A stretch of DNA of 43,587 nucleotides from positions 1 to 43,587 of the forward strand of contig JANWXU010000022.1 in the NCBI GenBank assembly GCA_025057395.1, read 5' to 3'. The stretch is from Bacteroidia bacterium (GTDB lineage Bacteria; Bacteroidota; Bacteroidia; J057; JANWXU01). The position numbers and the translations under genes are program-made. Below, piece by piece: positions 28,808-37,861 of the stretch. The notes beneath the pieces were generated by a model. It did no database searches. It worked only from the letters and a program-made list of their open reading frames with translations, and had not been told where the DNA came from. How positions within the stretch are numbered: position 1 is the stretch's first letter; each line of letters begins with the position of its first letter.

Positions 28808-29689
28808 ATGCCCAGCCTAAAAGATATTCGTAATCGAATTAAAAGTGTACAAAGTACGCAGCAGACAACCAAAGCAATGAAGCTAGTGGCTGCCTCTAAG
28901 CTGCGAAAAGCTCAAGAATTAATTTTCAACCTTAGGCCCTACTCGAAACGATTATCTGATATCCTTCATCATTTAGCAGCCACAGATATTCAGAGCCCAT
29001 TTTTAGAATCAAGGCCCATACAAAAGGTGCTCTTAGTGGTTGTTACTTCTAATAAGGGCCTATGTGGAGCGTTTAACAATGCTATTTGTAAATTAGCGCT
29101 GCATACTATTCAAACTGAGTATCAGAATATATCATCTACTAATATTATCATACTGGCCATTGGTAAAAAGGCACATGATTTCTTTCGCAAATCTCCTTAT
29201 CAAATAATAGGAGAAGAATATGACGTATTTCATCATTTAAGCTTCGATTATGTAAGCCAACTTGCTAATTTGATTTTAGAAGGTTACTTAAACCAAAAAT
29301 GGGATAAAGTTACACTAGTATATAATAGCTTTAAGAATATAGTAGTTCAACTAAGAATGGTCGAAACATTCTTACCTATAACTTTGAATAAAATAGAAAT
29401 AAGCCATTCTAATTTTGCTGTAAAAAATTACCTTTTTGAACCAGAACAGGAAATAATTATAAGTCAACTTGTTCCTGTTATCTTGAAAACTAACTTTTAT
29501 AGAATAATCCTTGATTCCAACGCTGCAGAACATGGAGCTAGAATGGTGGCTATGGATAAAGCCACAGAAAATGCAGACGCTCTTATTAAAGAACTGAGAC
29601 TTCAGTATAACAAAGCAAGACAAGCTTCTATTACAAAAGAAATTTTAGAAATAGTAGGAGGCGCAGAAGCTTTAGCTACTAGCAATTAG
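28808..29689 (+). CDS. atpG: ATP synthase F1 subunit gamma
   Basis: 293 residues. N-terminal helix PSLKDIRNRIKSVQSTQQTT followed by KAMKLVAASKLRKAQ, and C-terminal helix AEHGARMVAMDKATENADAL with LQYNKARQASITKEILEIVGGAEA, form the central rotor shaft. GLCGAFNN in the globular part is also conserved. It is the last ATP synthase gene in this cluster; 27 bases separate it from lpdA. The absence of atpD and atpC here means beta and epsilon are encoded elsewhere, as is common in Bacteroidota. Confidence 0.96.
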   Translation: MPSLKDIRNRIKSVQSTQQTTKAMKLVAASKLRKAQELIFNLRPYSKRLSDILHHLAATDIQSPFLESRPIQKVLLVVVTSNKGLCGAFNNAICKLALHTIQTEYQNISSTNIIILAIGKKAHDFFRKSPYQIIGEEYDVFHHLSFDYVSQLANLILEGYLNQKWDKVTLVYNSFKNIVVQLRMVETFLPITLNKIEISHSNFAVKNYLFEPEQEIIISQLVPVILKTNFYRIILDSNAAEHGARMVAMDKATENADALIKELRLQYNKARQASITKEILEIVGGAEALATSN

Positions 29690-29716
29690 TGATATTTTTT
29701 ATTCCTTAAGACTTAA

Positions 29717-31138
29717 ATGGAAAATCAACAATTTGATGTAGCTATTATTGGTTCGGGGCCGGGTGGCTATGTTGCAGCCTTACGTTGCGCGCAGCTAGGA
29801 ATGAAAACAGCCCTGATAGAAAGATATGATAGCCTAGGGGGTACCTGCCTTAATGTAGGGTGTATTCCTTCTAAAGCACTCCTAGACTCTTCAGAGCACT
29901 ACCATAACGCTAAACAGCATTTTGATGCTCATGGAATAGAAATTAGTGGTCTAAATGTCAATTTCAGGCAAATGATTGCCCGAAAGGACAAAGTAGTCAA
30001 CGATACAGTAGCAGGTATTCGTTTTTTAATGAAAAAAAACAAAATTGAAACATTCCACGGGCATGCAAGTTTTTTGACCCCCCAAACCCTCTTAATTACT
30101 GACAAAAAAGACCCTCAAAAGCAAATAGGTACTATTAGTGCTAGAAATATCATCATTGCTACTGGTTCTAAACCAGCTTCTTTACCCAATGTCTTTATTG
30201 ATAAAGAAAGAATTATTACTTCTACAGAAGCCCTTTCTCTAAAAGAAATTCCTAACGAATTACTTGTAATTGGAGGGGGCGTAATTGGCTTAGAACTAGG
30301 GGCTGTTTATGCTAGGCTAGGAAGCAAAGTAAGAATAGTAGAATATTCAGATTCTTTAATTCCTTCAATGGATAGGGAGCTGGGTAAGGAAATACATAAA
30401 ATTTTGCGTACCCAGCTCCACATAGAGTTTTTTATGAGCCATAAAGTGCAGCAAGCATTTCGCCAGGGAGAAAAAGTAGTAATAAAAGCTTTAAATGAAA
30501 AAAATGAAGTAGTAGAATGGCTCGCAGATTACTGCCTAGTAGCAGTGGGCCGTAGACCCTATACCGAAAAATTAGGTCTCGAAAATATAGGAATCACTTT
30601 AGACGAAAAAGGAAGAATCCCTGTCAATGAGCACCTGGAAACAAAAGTAAAGGGGATCTATGCAATTGGAGATGTAATTCGAGGACCAATGCTAGCTCAT
30701 AAAGCATCCGACGAAGGCATTCTAGTAGCAGAATATTTAGCTGGTAAACATGGTCACATTAATTATTTAGCAATACCGTCAGTAGTCTATACTTGGCCAG
30801 AAGTAGCAGGTGTGGGCTATACAGAAGAAGAATTAAAAGCACAACAGACTCCTTACAAAGTAGGGAAATTTCCTTTTCGTGCCCTGGGGAGGGCTAGAGC
30901 TGCCCACGATACTGATGGTTTTGTGAAAGTGCTAGCCCACCAAGTTACTGATGAGATTCTAGGGATACATATGATAGGTGCTCGATGTGCAGATATTATC
31001 GCTGAAGCAGTAGTTGCAATTGAATTCCGTGCTTCAGCGGAAGATATTGGTATTTTTTCTCATCCCCATCCCACTTTCACAGAAGCTCTTAAAGAAGCAG
31101 CTCTTGCTGCAACAGAAAATCGTGCCCTACATATATAA
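29717..31138 (+). CDS. lpdA: Dihydrolipoyl dehydrogenase (E3)
   Basis: 473 residues, family-typical. FAD-binding GSGPGGYVAALRCAQLG, the redox-active disulfide in GGTCLNVGCIPSKALL, NAD-binding GGGVIGLELGAVYARLG, second FAD contact IYAIGDVIRGPMLAHKA, and the catalytic His-Glu region SHPHPTFTEALKEAA are all intact. It reoxidises dihydrolipoyl groups of pyruvate/2-oxoglutarate dehydrogenases and the glycine cleavage system using NAD+. It follows atpG by 27 bases and may be co-transcribed with the ATP synthase genes. E1/E2 genes are not nearby. Confidence 0.96.
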   Translation: MENQQFDVAIIGSGPGGYVAALRCAQLGMKTALIERYDSLGGTCLNVGCIPSKALLDSSEHYHNAKQHFDAHGIEISGLNVNFRQMIARKDKVVNDTVAGIRFLMKKNKIETFHGHASFLTPQTLLITDKKDPQKQIGTISARNIIIATGSKPASLPNVFIDKERIITSTEALSLKEIPNELLVIGGGVIGLELGAVYARLGSKVRIVEYSDSLIPSMDRELGKEIHKILRTQLHIEFFMSHKVQQAFRQGEKVVIKALNEKNEVVEWLADYCLVAVGRRPYTEKLGLENIGITLDEKGRIPVNEHLETKVKGIYAIGDVIRGPMLAHKASDEGILVAEYLAGKHGHINYLAIPSVVYTWPEVAGVGYTEEELKAQQTPYKVGKFPFRALGRARAAHDTDGFVKVLAHQVTDEILGIHMIGARCADIIAEAVVAIEFRASAEDIGIFSHPHPTFTEALKEAALAATENRALHI

Positions 31139-31155
31139 CATTAATTATTATATAA

Positions 31156-32052
31156 CTAAGAGGGAGCTAAAAATGCTTTAATCGCTTGATTAACAATTTG
31201 TGGTTTTTCTATATTAGGCATATGCCCACATTCATCAATCCAAATGACCCTACTTCGTTGAAGGCGCCTAGCGCCTTCAGTAACTAATTTTTCTAAATCC
31301 ATATCTTTATGTAAATAGCGGTTAGGGATAAGAGCATCCTGCTTACCGAAAATAATGAGCGTTTCATTAGAAATAGAATGCAACTTATCAAGAACTGGAG
31401 CATCCAACATTGCTGCAACAGCTGCAGAAACTGTTTGACAATACAAAGAAAAATCTTTTGCGCTTTTGTAATGAGAGCGATCTTCTATTAGCTTTCGAAT
31501 TAGTTTAAGTCCCTCAAGCTCCAAGTTTTCAGGACGATATACATTCAAAAGAACATTAGCCTGTATCTGCTCAAAATTAAACGATTGAAAAAAAGCAGGA
31601 GATGAAAGATTTTTCAAAATTTTTGCTTCTTCTATAGTAAATGGCTCAAACCCGGCAGGAGCTATCAAAATAAGCTTCTCAAGCATAGAAGGATGCCTTA
31701 GGGCAAAGTGTAGTGCTATTTGCCCCCCCATGGAATGCCCACATAAATTGACTTTTTTCAACTGAAGGTGAATACAAAGCGCATGGATAATATCGGCATA
31801 ATAAGACATGGAAACCCTAGCCGGATCTTTTTCAGACTTTCCATACCCCGGCAAATCTAGGGCAATACAAAGAAATTCTTTACTTAAGTCTTTAATTTGA
31901 AAATACCAGTGAGGAAGGTACCCCCCTAAACCATGAATAAATATGATAGGAGATGCCACCAATGAGCCCGCTTTTACAATCGCTATTCTAGGGCCCTTTT
32001 TTAATTGAATAGTATGATGGGGGAAGGGATAAAGTAGTTGCCAAAATTCCAT
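31156..32052 (-). CDS. Alpha/beta hydrolase
   Basis: 298 residues. Oxyanion-hole motif FIHGLGGYLPHW, nucleophile elbow LCGHSMGGQIALHFALRHP (Ser), acid in LIIFGKQDALIPNRYL and His in WIDECGHMPNIEKPQ give a complete catalytic triad. A helical cap lies between about residues 130 and 210. No signal peptide is seen, so it is probably cytoplasmic. The family includes esterases, lipases and C-C hydrolases and the substrate cannot be told from the sequence. It lies 62 bases downstream of rplI on the same strand and converges with lpdA, with 17 bases between the stops. Confidence 0.88.
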   Translation of the reverse strand: MEFWQLLYPFPHHTIQLKKGPRIAIVKAGSLVASPIIFIHGLGGYLPHWYFQIKDLSKEFLCIALDLPGYGKSEKDPARVSMSYYADIIHALCIHLQLKKVNLCGHSMGGQIALHFALRHPSMLEKLILIAPAGFEPFTIEEAKILKNLSSPAFFQSFNFEQIQANVLLNVYRPENLELEGLKLIRKLIEDRSHYKSAKDFSLYCQTVSAAVAAMLDAPVLDKLHSISNETLIIFGKQDALIPNRYLHKDMDLEKLVTEGARRLQRSRVIWIDECGHMPNIEKPQIVNQAIKAFLAPS

Positions 32053-32114
32053 AAAACTTTATTCTTCCTTCACCCCTTTTCGTTTAAAAAAGCTACTTGC
32101 CAAAATATAATTAA

Positions 32115-32567
32115 TTAGTCGTTAGATTTTTCTACAACTTTAAACTTAAGCTCTACCTGCACCTCCTTATGTAAATGAATTATTGCCACATATTCTCCCA
32201 AAATCTTAATATCTTCTTTTATTTCAATCTTTTTTCGGTCTATATCGAACCCCTGCTCTTTAAGCAAATTTGAGATCTGGAGCGGGGTTACAGAGCCATA
32301 AATTTTACCCTCTTTACTCACCAACATAGGTATGGTCAATTCAACCCCACGCAACTTTTCAGCTAAATATTCTGCCGCTGCCCTAATCTTGTTTTGCTTA
32401 AATAAAGCTTGCTTTTTGTTCTCCTCAAGAATTTTTTTGTTAGCCTCGGTAGCAAGAATAGCCAACCCTTTAGGAATAAGGTAGTTATTGGCATACCCTG
32501 GCTTTACGTTAACAATATCGTCTTTATAGCCTAGGTTAAACACATCCGCTAAAAGGATTACTTCCAT
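32115..32567 (-). CDS. rplI: Ribosomal protein bL9
   Basis: 150 residues. N-terminal domain EVILLADVFNLGYKDDIVNV with KPGYANNYLIPKGLA is the L9 signature. A long connecting helix (about residues 42-75) and the C-terminal domain (GSVTPLQISNLLKEQGFDID) complete the bilobed protein that binds 23S rRNA near the L1 stalk. It is the third gene of the classical rpsF-rpsR-rplI cluster, 25 bases after rpsR. Confidence 0.97.
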   Translation of the reverse strand: MEVILLADVFNLGYKDDIVNVKPGYANNYLIPKGLAILATEANKKILEENKKQALFKQNKIRAAAEYLAEKLRGVELTIPMLVSKEGKIYGSVTPLQISNLLKEQGFDIDRKKIEIKEDIKILGEYVAIIHLHKEVQVELKFKVVEKSND

Positions 32568-32592
32568 AGTAATAGTAATTTTTTAAAACTTT

Positions 32593-32874
32593 TTACTTTA
32601 ATGAATCGGTAACAAAAGGAAGAAGAGCTAGATGGCGTGCTCTTTTAATTGCACGTGCCAGCCGCCTCTGATACTTTAAGCTAGTACCTGTAATTCTACG
32701 TGGTAAAATCTTACCCTGTTCATTAACAAAACGTAATAAAAAGTCTGGGTCTTTATAGTCTATATACTTGATACCAAATTTTTTAAATCGACAGTATTTT
32801 TTTCGCGTTTCAGGCCTAGGTGTTAAATTAGGATTGATAGGAGCGTCTCCAATTTTGTTTTTAGGGTCTTTCAT
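32593..32874 (-). CDS. rpsR: Ribosomal protein bS18
   Basis: 93 residues, with an N-terminal extension of roughly 20 residues before the S18 core. The core reads [37 protein letters not shown] and [19 protein letters not shown], the expected rRNA-binding helices. It binds the 30S platform as a partner of S6, encoded 17 bases upstream. A single cysteine remains, so it is not a zinc-binding form. Confidence 0.97.
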   Translation of the reverse strand: MKDPKNKIGDAPINPNLTPRPETRKKYCRFKKFGIKYIDYKDPDFLLRFVNEQGKILPRRITGTSLKYQRRLARAIKRARHLALLPFVTDSLK

Positions 32875-32891
32875 AGCTATATGTGATTAGT

Positions 32892-33338
32892 TTACTCTAC
32901 ATCCATAATTTCCTCGTCTATCTCAGCTACTTCCTCAAGTGTGTCTATTTCTATTTGAGAAGCCTTAGACTTGGACTGAATTTCTTCCAAAGCAACGGGT
33001 ATCTTACCTTTTTCTTTTCGTTTTTGATTATATGCTACTGCATATTTATCTAACGCAACGGTTAAATAGCGTATAATTCTATCATCATATTCATATTCAC
33101 GCTCCAACCGGGCAATAAAATTAGGCTCTGCCCTAAATTCAGTGTATACATAAAAGCCCGATTGCTTTTTATTAATAGGATATGCCAACTTTCGAAACCC
33201 CCAAATTTCTTGATTGATAATTTCACCCCCACTATCTAGAAGTAAGTTCTTAAATTTATCAATTACTGCATTACATTCCTCCTGACTCAATTCGGGAGTA
33301 ATAATATAGGTGGTTTCATAGTTACGAAGATTAACCAT
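32892..33338 (-). CDS. rpsF: Ribosomal protein bS6
   Basis: 148 residues: an S6 core of about 110 residues (YETTYIITPELSQEE, WGFRKLAYPINKKQSGFYV, RLEREYEYDDRIIRYLTVAL) plus a C-terminal tail of about 35 residues ending in an acidic run (EEVAEIDEEIMDVE). Acidic S6 tails are known elsewhere and in E. coli are glutamylated; whether that applies here is unknown. First gene of rpsF-rpsR-rplI, 85 bases downstream of the GDP-fucose synthase gene on the same strand. Confidence 0.96.
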   Translation of the reverse strand: MVNLRNYETTYIITPELSQEECNAVIDKFKNLLLDSGGEIINQEIWGFRKLAYPINKKQSGFYVYTEFRAEPNFIARLEREYEYDDRIIRYLTVALDKYAVAYNQKRKEKGKIPVALEEIQSKSKASQIEIDTLEEVAEIDEEIMDVE

Positions 33339-33423
33339 TTTTGTAACTCTTAGTACTATTCAGAACTGCGAATTTATAAATAAATTAGATTATTTCTCAG
33401 CTTTTTTATTCCAAACTTATCAC

Positions 33424-34359
33424 TTATTTATGCGATAGATTAGACACGTACTCGTGATATACTTCCCTAATACCCCTTTCCAAGGGTATTTCTGGAAAAA
33501 AACCCATTGCCTGTAGGCGACTGCAATCCAATAGTTTGCGCGGCGTACCATTAGGCTTTTCAGTATCAAAAACAATCTCCCCTTCAAAGCCAACAATTTT
33601 TTTTATCAAAAGAGCTAAGTCCTTAATAGATATTTCTTGGCCTGTTCCTACATTGATAATTTCTGCTTCTTCGTAGTTTTCCATTAAAAAAACACAGGCT
33701 TTTGCAAGATCGTCAACGTGCATAAATTCCCGTAAGGGACTACCATCTCCCCATACTACCACCTGTTTTAATCCCTTGGTGCGAGCTTCATGAAATTTAC
33801 GAATCAAAGCTGGCAAAACGTGGGCACTTTCAAGTTCATAATTATCATTAGGGCCATATAGATTTGTGGGCATTACTGCAAAAAAATTACATCCGTATTG
33901 CCTTCTGTAATTCTCACATAACTTAAGGCCCGCTATTTTGGCAATGGCATAAGGCTCATTGGTGGGCTCTAAAGGACCTGTAAGTAGAAATTCTTCTCGT
34001 ATAGGTTGTGGTGCAAATTTAGGATAAATACAAGAACTTCCCAAAAATAGTAATTTTTTTACTTTATACTTCCAGGCAGCGTGGATAACATTTGTTGCTA
34101 TCATGATGTTATCGTAAAGAAACTCTGCACGATAGACATTATTTGCATATATGCCCCCTACTTTAGCAGCTGCTAAAAATACATAATCTGGCCTATAAGC
34201 TTCAAAAAAAGCCTCTACCAGTGCTTGATTTCGTAAGTCTAATTCTGCAGAAGTTTTACCAATTATTTCCGTAATTCCTTTTCTAGTAAGCTGCCGTACA
34301 ATAGCTGACCCTACCATTCCCCTGTGCCCTGCCACGTATACCTTGCCCTTAAGCTCCAT
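33424..34359 (-). CDS. fcl: GDP-L-fucose synthase
   Basis: 311 residues, family-typical. Extended SDR fold with NADP-binding GHRGMVGSAIVRQL. The active-site serine lies in FLGSSCIYPKFAPQPIREE and the Tyr-x3-Lys pair in EPYAIAKIAGLKLCENYRRQ. NLYGPNDNYELESAHVLPA is diagnostic of the family. It epimerises and reduces GDP-4-keto-6-deoxymannose to GDP-L-fucose, the product of gmd (40986-42014) being its substrate. It lies 28 bases after adk on the same strand and probably shares its transcript. Confidence 0.95.
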   Translation of the reverse strand: MELKGKVYVAGHRGMVGSAIVRQLTRKGITEIIGKTSAELDLRNQALVEAFFEAYRPDYVFLAAAKVGGIYANNVYRAEFLYDNIMIATNVIHAAWKYKVKKLLFLGSSCIYPKFAPQPIREEFLLTGPLEPTNEPYAIAKIAGLKLCENYRRQYGCNFFAVMPTNLYGPNDNYELESAHVLPALIRKFHEARTKGLKQVVVWGDGSPLREFMHVDDLAKACVFLMENYEEAEIINVGTGQEISIKDLALLIKKIVGFEGEIVFDTEKPNGTPRKLLDCSRLQAMGFFPEIPLERGIREVYHEYVSNLSHK

Positions 34360-34387
34360 TTTCTTGGATTATTAAAATTAAACAGCA

Positions 34388-34969
34388 TTAATTAGAAATA
34401 ATTTTATCTATTAAATTACTAATGCGCTCACTAATAGTTTCTATCTCCCCGTTACCATCGATAGTGTATAACTTATTTTGAGACTTATAGTATTCTGAAA
34501 CGGGTAAAGTCTTTTGATGATATTCTTCTAATCGATTTTCAATCGTTTGTTGATTATCATCTTCCCTTCCTTCTATTCCCTTCCTTAGCAACAGCCGATG
34601 AATTAATTCCTCTTTCGCTACCTCTAAACTAATTACACAAGTAATGCTTTTTCCTGCTTGAGATAACAATTCGTCTAGCGCTTTGGCTTGCAAAACGGTT
34701 CTAGGAAAACCATCAAAAACAAAACCTTGACGGGCATCATATTCAGCAATCTTGTTTCCTACCATTCCAATCACAATTTCGTCTGGAACGAGTTTTCCTT
34801 CTTGCATAAGAGCAAAAGCAACTTTTCCCAATTCCGTTTGGTTTGCAACTTCTTTTCTAAGAATATCACCCGTCGATAAATGTACTAGCGAGTATCTTTG
34901 AGCTATTCTAGTAGCTTGCGTTCCTTTACCCGAACCTGGCGGCCCAAATAAAACAATGTTCTGTGGCAT
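34388..34969 (-). CDS. adk: Adenylate kinase
   Basis: 193 residues from ATG at 34969. P-loop GPPGSGKGTQATRIAQRY, AMP-site segments HLSTGDILRKEV and FVFDGFPRTVLQAKAL, and a short lid region around RKGIEGREDDNQQTIENRL mark a short-form, zinc-free enzyme. It interconverts ATP + AMP and 2 ADP. An upstream in-frame ATG at 35002 was rejected: the promoter at 35015-35022 would start transcription only a few bases before it, and family members begin just before the P-loop strand. It heads a minus-strand set with the fucose synthase and the ribosomal genes. Confidence 0.96.
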   Translation of the reverse strand: MPQNIVLFGPPGSGKGTQATRIAQRYSLVHLSTGDILRKEVANQTELGKVAFALMQEGKLVPDEIVIGMVGNKIAEYDARQGFVFDGFPRTVLQAKALDELLSQAGKSITCVISLEVAKEELIHRLLLRKGIEGREDDNQQTIENRLEEYHQKTLPVSEYYKSQNKLYTIDGNGEIETISERISNLIDKIISN

Positions 34970-35014
34970 TTTAATAATATAAAGCAGTATTTTAGAACAC
35001 ACGTATACTACTTA

Positions 35015-35022
35015 CAAAAGTA
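35015..35022 (-). promoter_or_regulatory. Probable -7 promoter element of adk
   Basis: On the minus strand TACTTTTG matches TAnnTTTG. Predicted start near 35008 gives a leader of about 40 bases to the ATG at 34969. No -33 element is obvious. Confidence 0.45.
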
Positions 35023-35162
35023 AAAATAATTTCGCTTTATGATAAAATTTATAAAATAAATAGCCATTTCTTACTAGCGAAAATCAATTTAGCCTTGTAC
35101 AAGAGGTCTTGGCAGTTACCTACTTTCAATCAGGACCCGTAAAGAAAAATTACAAAAATTTA

Positions 35163-35170
35163 TATCTTTG
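35163..35170 (+). promoter_or_regulatory. Probable -7 promoter element of maeB
   Basis: TATCTTTG matches TAnnTTTG and lies 81 bases before the maeB ATG. It is divergent from the adk promoter; a -33 box is not evident. Confidence 0.4.
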
Positions 35171-35251
35171 ATTACTCAAATCAATATAAAATAAAATATA
35201 AAAGTTAAGTAGTTAAAAGTTTTTCCTTTTTGAAACTCGATATCCAAAGCA

Positions 35252-37519
35252 ATGAATATTCGCAAAGAAGACGCCTTAGATTATCATAGGTCTGGCAAAA
35301 AAGGAAAAATCGAAGTGGTTCCAACTAAACCAGTGAGCACGCTTCGAGACCTCTCGCTAGCTTATTCCCCAGGCGTGGCTTTTCCTTGCATGGAAATAGC
35401 TGAAGACGTCAATAAAGTATACGAGTATACCGCACGTGGAAATATTGTTGCCGTTATAACTAATGGCACTGCTGTGTTAGGTTTAGGTAATATTGGTCCT
35501 GAAGCAGCCAAACCAGTGATGGAGGGGAAGGCAGTTCTACTAAAAAAAATGGCAGATATTGATGGCGTAGACATCGAACTAAGAGCAGAAAGTGTAGAGG
35601 AATTTGTTCGCGTAGTCAAAGCACTAGAACCTTCTTTTGGCGGCATCAATTTGGAAGACATCAAGGCTCCGGAATGTTTTGAAATTGAAAGCCGACTAAG
35701 AGCCGAGCTCAAAATTCCTGTGATGCACGATGACCAACATGGTACCGCCATTATTTCCTCGGCTGCCCTCCTTAATGCCCTAGAAATTACTGGCAAGTCT
35801 ATTAGCGATATAAAAATGGTAGTAAGCGGAGCGGGTGCAGCAGCTATCTCATGTGTTCGATTGTATTGTCAATTAGGCCTGAAAAAAGAAAATTTAGTAA
35901 TGGTAGATGTCCATGGAGTAATAAATACTCAACGTACAGACCTAGATGCCAATAGGGCTAGCTTTGCCACTACTCGTACCGATATTACTGACCTTAAGAG
36001 CGCTCTAGTAGGAGCGGATGTTTTTATTGGACTCTCTGTTGGCAAAATTGTTACTCCAGAAATGATCAAAGCTATGAATCCTAATCCTATCATTTTTGCG
36101 CTCGCTAATCCTATTCCAGAAATCAGTTATGAAGAAGCCATTGCAGCGCGACCTGATTGCATAATTGCTACCGGCCGTTCTGACTACCCTAATCAGGTAA
36201 ACAATGTTCTAGGTTATCCTTATGTTTTTCGCGGTGCTTTGGATGTCCGAGCTACGGAAATTAACGAAGCAATGAAACTGAGCGCTGTAAAAGCAATTGC
36301 CGCTTTAGCAAAGGAACCGGTTCCTGAAGAAATTTGTCAAATCTATGGTACTCGCCTTTCCTTCGGAAAAGATTATTTAATTCCTAAACCACTTGATAAA
36401 CGTCTTATCACCACTGTTTCAACTGCCGTGGCAATAGCCGCTATGGAATCGGGCGTTGCCCAAAAAACAATTAAGGATATTGAAAAATATAAATTAGAAT
36501 TGATGACGCGCATGGGCTTTAATAAAGGTCTAATGCACCGCGTTATTCAAAGAGCCAAAAATAGCCTTAAAACAATTGTACTGCCCCAAAGTTATCACTA
36601 CAAAACACTCAAAGCTGCACAAATTTTAACCGATGAAAAAATTGCGCGCCCCCTCCTTCTAGGAAATCGACAAAGAATAGAGCAGCTTCTCAAAGACTAC
36701 GAAATAGAAATCACCGACTTAAATGTAATCGACCCCGAAACAGAGCACCAGATGCGCGAAATGTTCGCCCAAGAATTCTTTAAAAAAAGGCAGCGTAAAG
36801 GACGTACGCTCTCTGAATCTCAGCAATTAATGCGTTCTCGTAATTACTTCGGAGTTATGATGGTACATTTAGGCTATGCAGATGGTCTAATTACAGGGTT
36901 AACAGTAAGCTATAATAATGCTATTCGCCCTATCTTAGAGGTCATAGACCTAGAGCCGGGTACAGATACAGCGGTTGGCTTGTATATTATGAATACTCGC
37001 CGAGGAGTTTATTTATTAGCGGATTGTACAATCAATAAAAATCCTGATGAAGACCGCCTGGTAAATATTGCTAAGCTCACTGCAAGAGCAGCTCATTTTT
37101 TTAATATTGAACCACGAATAGCATTCCTATCTTTTTCAAATTTCGGAAGTACCCGAGATGCGGAAGCTCAAAAAATGGCAAATGCTACCGCAAAATTCAA
37201 AAAAATAATGCCAGAAGTGGTAGCAGACGGCGAATTACAAGCCAATATTGCTATGCGTCCAGATTTAATGGAAGAATTCTTCCCTTTTAGTGAACTCGCT
37301 AAAACAGGAGCTAATACTTTTATATTTCCTAACCTTGCTGCTGCTAATATTGCATACAAACTATTACAAGAATTAGGTGAACTTGAGCCTATTGGCCCCA
37401 TTTTACTAGGACTCAATAAACCAGTGCATGTTTTGCAAATGGGAGCTTCTGTTCGAGAAATTGTGGATCTTGCTGCAATCACTGCTGTAGATGCGCAAAG
37501 TGAAAATAGATTTTTTTAA
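35252..37519 (+). CDS. maeB: NADP-dependent malic enzyme with C-terminal phosphotransacetylase-like domain
   Basis: 755 residues, the length of MaeB-type multidomain malic enzymes. The catalytic part (about residues 1-420) includes LAYSPGVAFPCMEIAED, EGKAVLLKKMADIDGVDIEL with the catalytic Lys, MHDDQHGTAI with metal-binding Asp, and the dinucleotide site VVSGAGAAAISCVRL. The C-terminal part (about 430-755) resembles phosphate acetyltransferase (LMRSRNYFGVMMVHLGYADG, TGANTFIFPNL); in MaeB proteins it is regulatory, sensing acetyl-CoA, and not an active transacetylase. It converts malate to pyruvate and CO2 with NADPH formation. Monocistronic by context. Confidence 0.95.
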   Translation: MNIRKEDALDYHRSGKKGKIEVVPTKPVSTLRDLSLAYSPGVAFPCMEIAEDVNKVYEYTARGNIVAVITNGTAVLGLGNIGPEAAKPVMEGKAVLLKKMADIDGVDIELRAESVEEFVRVVKALEPSFGGINLEDIKAPECFEIESRLRAELKIPVMHDDQHGTAIISSAALLNALEITGKSISDIKMVVSGAGAAAISCVRLYCQLGLKKENLVMVDVHGVINTQRTDLDANRASFATTRTDITDLKSALVGADVFIGLSVGKIVTPEMIKAMNPNPIIFALANPIPEISYEEAIAARPDCIIATGRSDYPNQVNNVLGYPYVFRGALDVRATEINEAMKLSAVKAIAALAKEPVPEEICQIYGTRLSFGKDYLIPKPLDKRLITTVSTAVAIAAMESGVAQKTIKDIEKYKLELMTRMGFNKGLMHRVIQRAKNSLKTIVLPQSYHYKTLKAAQILTDEKIARPLLLGNRQRIEQLLKDYEIEITDLNVIDPETEHQMREMFAQEFFKKRQRKGRTLSESQQLMRSRNYFGVMMVHLGYADGLITGLTVSYNNAIRPILEVIDLEPGTDTAVGLYIMNTRRGVYLLADCTINKNPDEDRLVNIAKLTARAAHFFNIEPRIAFLSFSNFGSTRDAEAQKMANATAKFKKIMPEVVADGELQANIAMRPDLMEEFFPFSELAKTGANTFIFPNLAAANIAYKLLQELGELEPIGPILLGLNKPVHVLQMGASVREIVDLAAITAVDAQSENRFF

Positions 37520-37861
37520 TATATCTATTTAATAATCTATTTACAAAAGTGAATAGACTCTGCGCCTACAAATTAAATTTTTTCGAGGTATCATTTAATA
37601 TTATTATATATTATCGCTTGGCTTCCTGCATAGACTTTTACCATAAAAAAGCATGCTTTTTGTAATTAAAAAGTATAAAGTATATGTATAAATTCGTGGA
37701 GCACATTTTTATGCTCCATTTTGCCTTCTAACCCCAAAAGGAACAAAAGGTAAAATGTAAAAAGCTAAGAACTTTTCTAAAATTAACGCTATTGTTTTAA
37801 TATGCTTCTTGGTTTGTAGTTTCAAAAACAAAAGATATTAATCGTAATCTTAAGAATTAAA
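37520..37861 (+). other. 342-base intergenic region between maeB and the PP2C phosphatase gene
   Basis: AT-rich with no coding frame supported. It holds a perfect 16-base palindrome AAAAAGCATGCTTTTT (37646-37661), which has no loop and could be a protein site or a cruciform rather than a terminator, and a hairpin at 37697-37722. No exact TAnnTTTG promoter box was found before the phosphatase gene. Confidence 0.5.
37697..37722 (+). terminator. Possible terminator downstream of maeB
   Basis: TGGAGCA (37697-37703) and TGCTCCA (37712-37718) form a 7-bp stem with an 8-base loop, followed by TTTT. It lies about 180 bases after the maeB stop, so assignment to maeB is uncertain. Confidence 0.45.

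Noticed and set aside
34970-35002. Upstream ATG for adk
   Set aside because: It adds 11 residues not found in the family and lies almost at the predicted transcription start.
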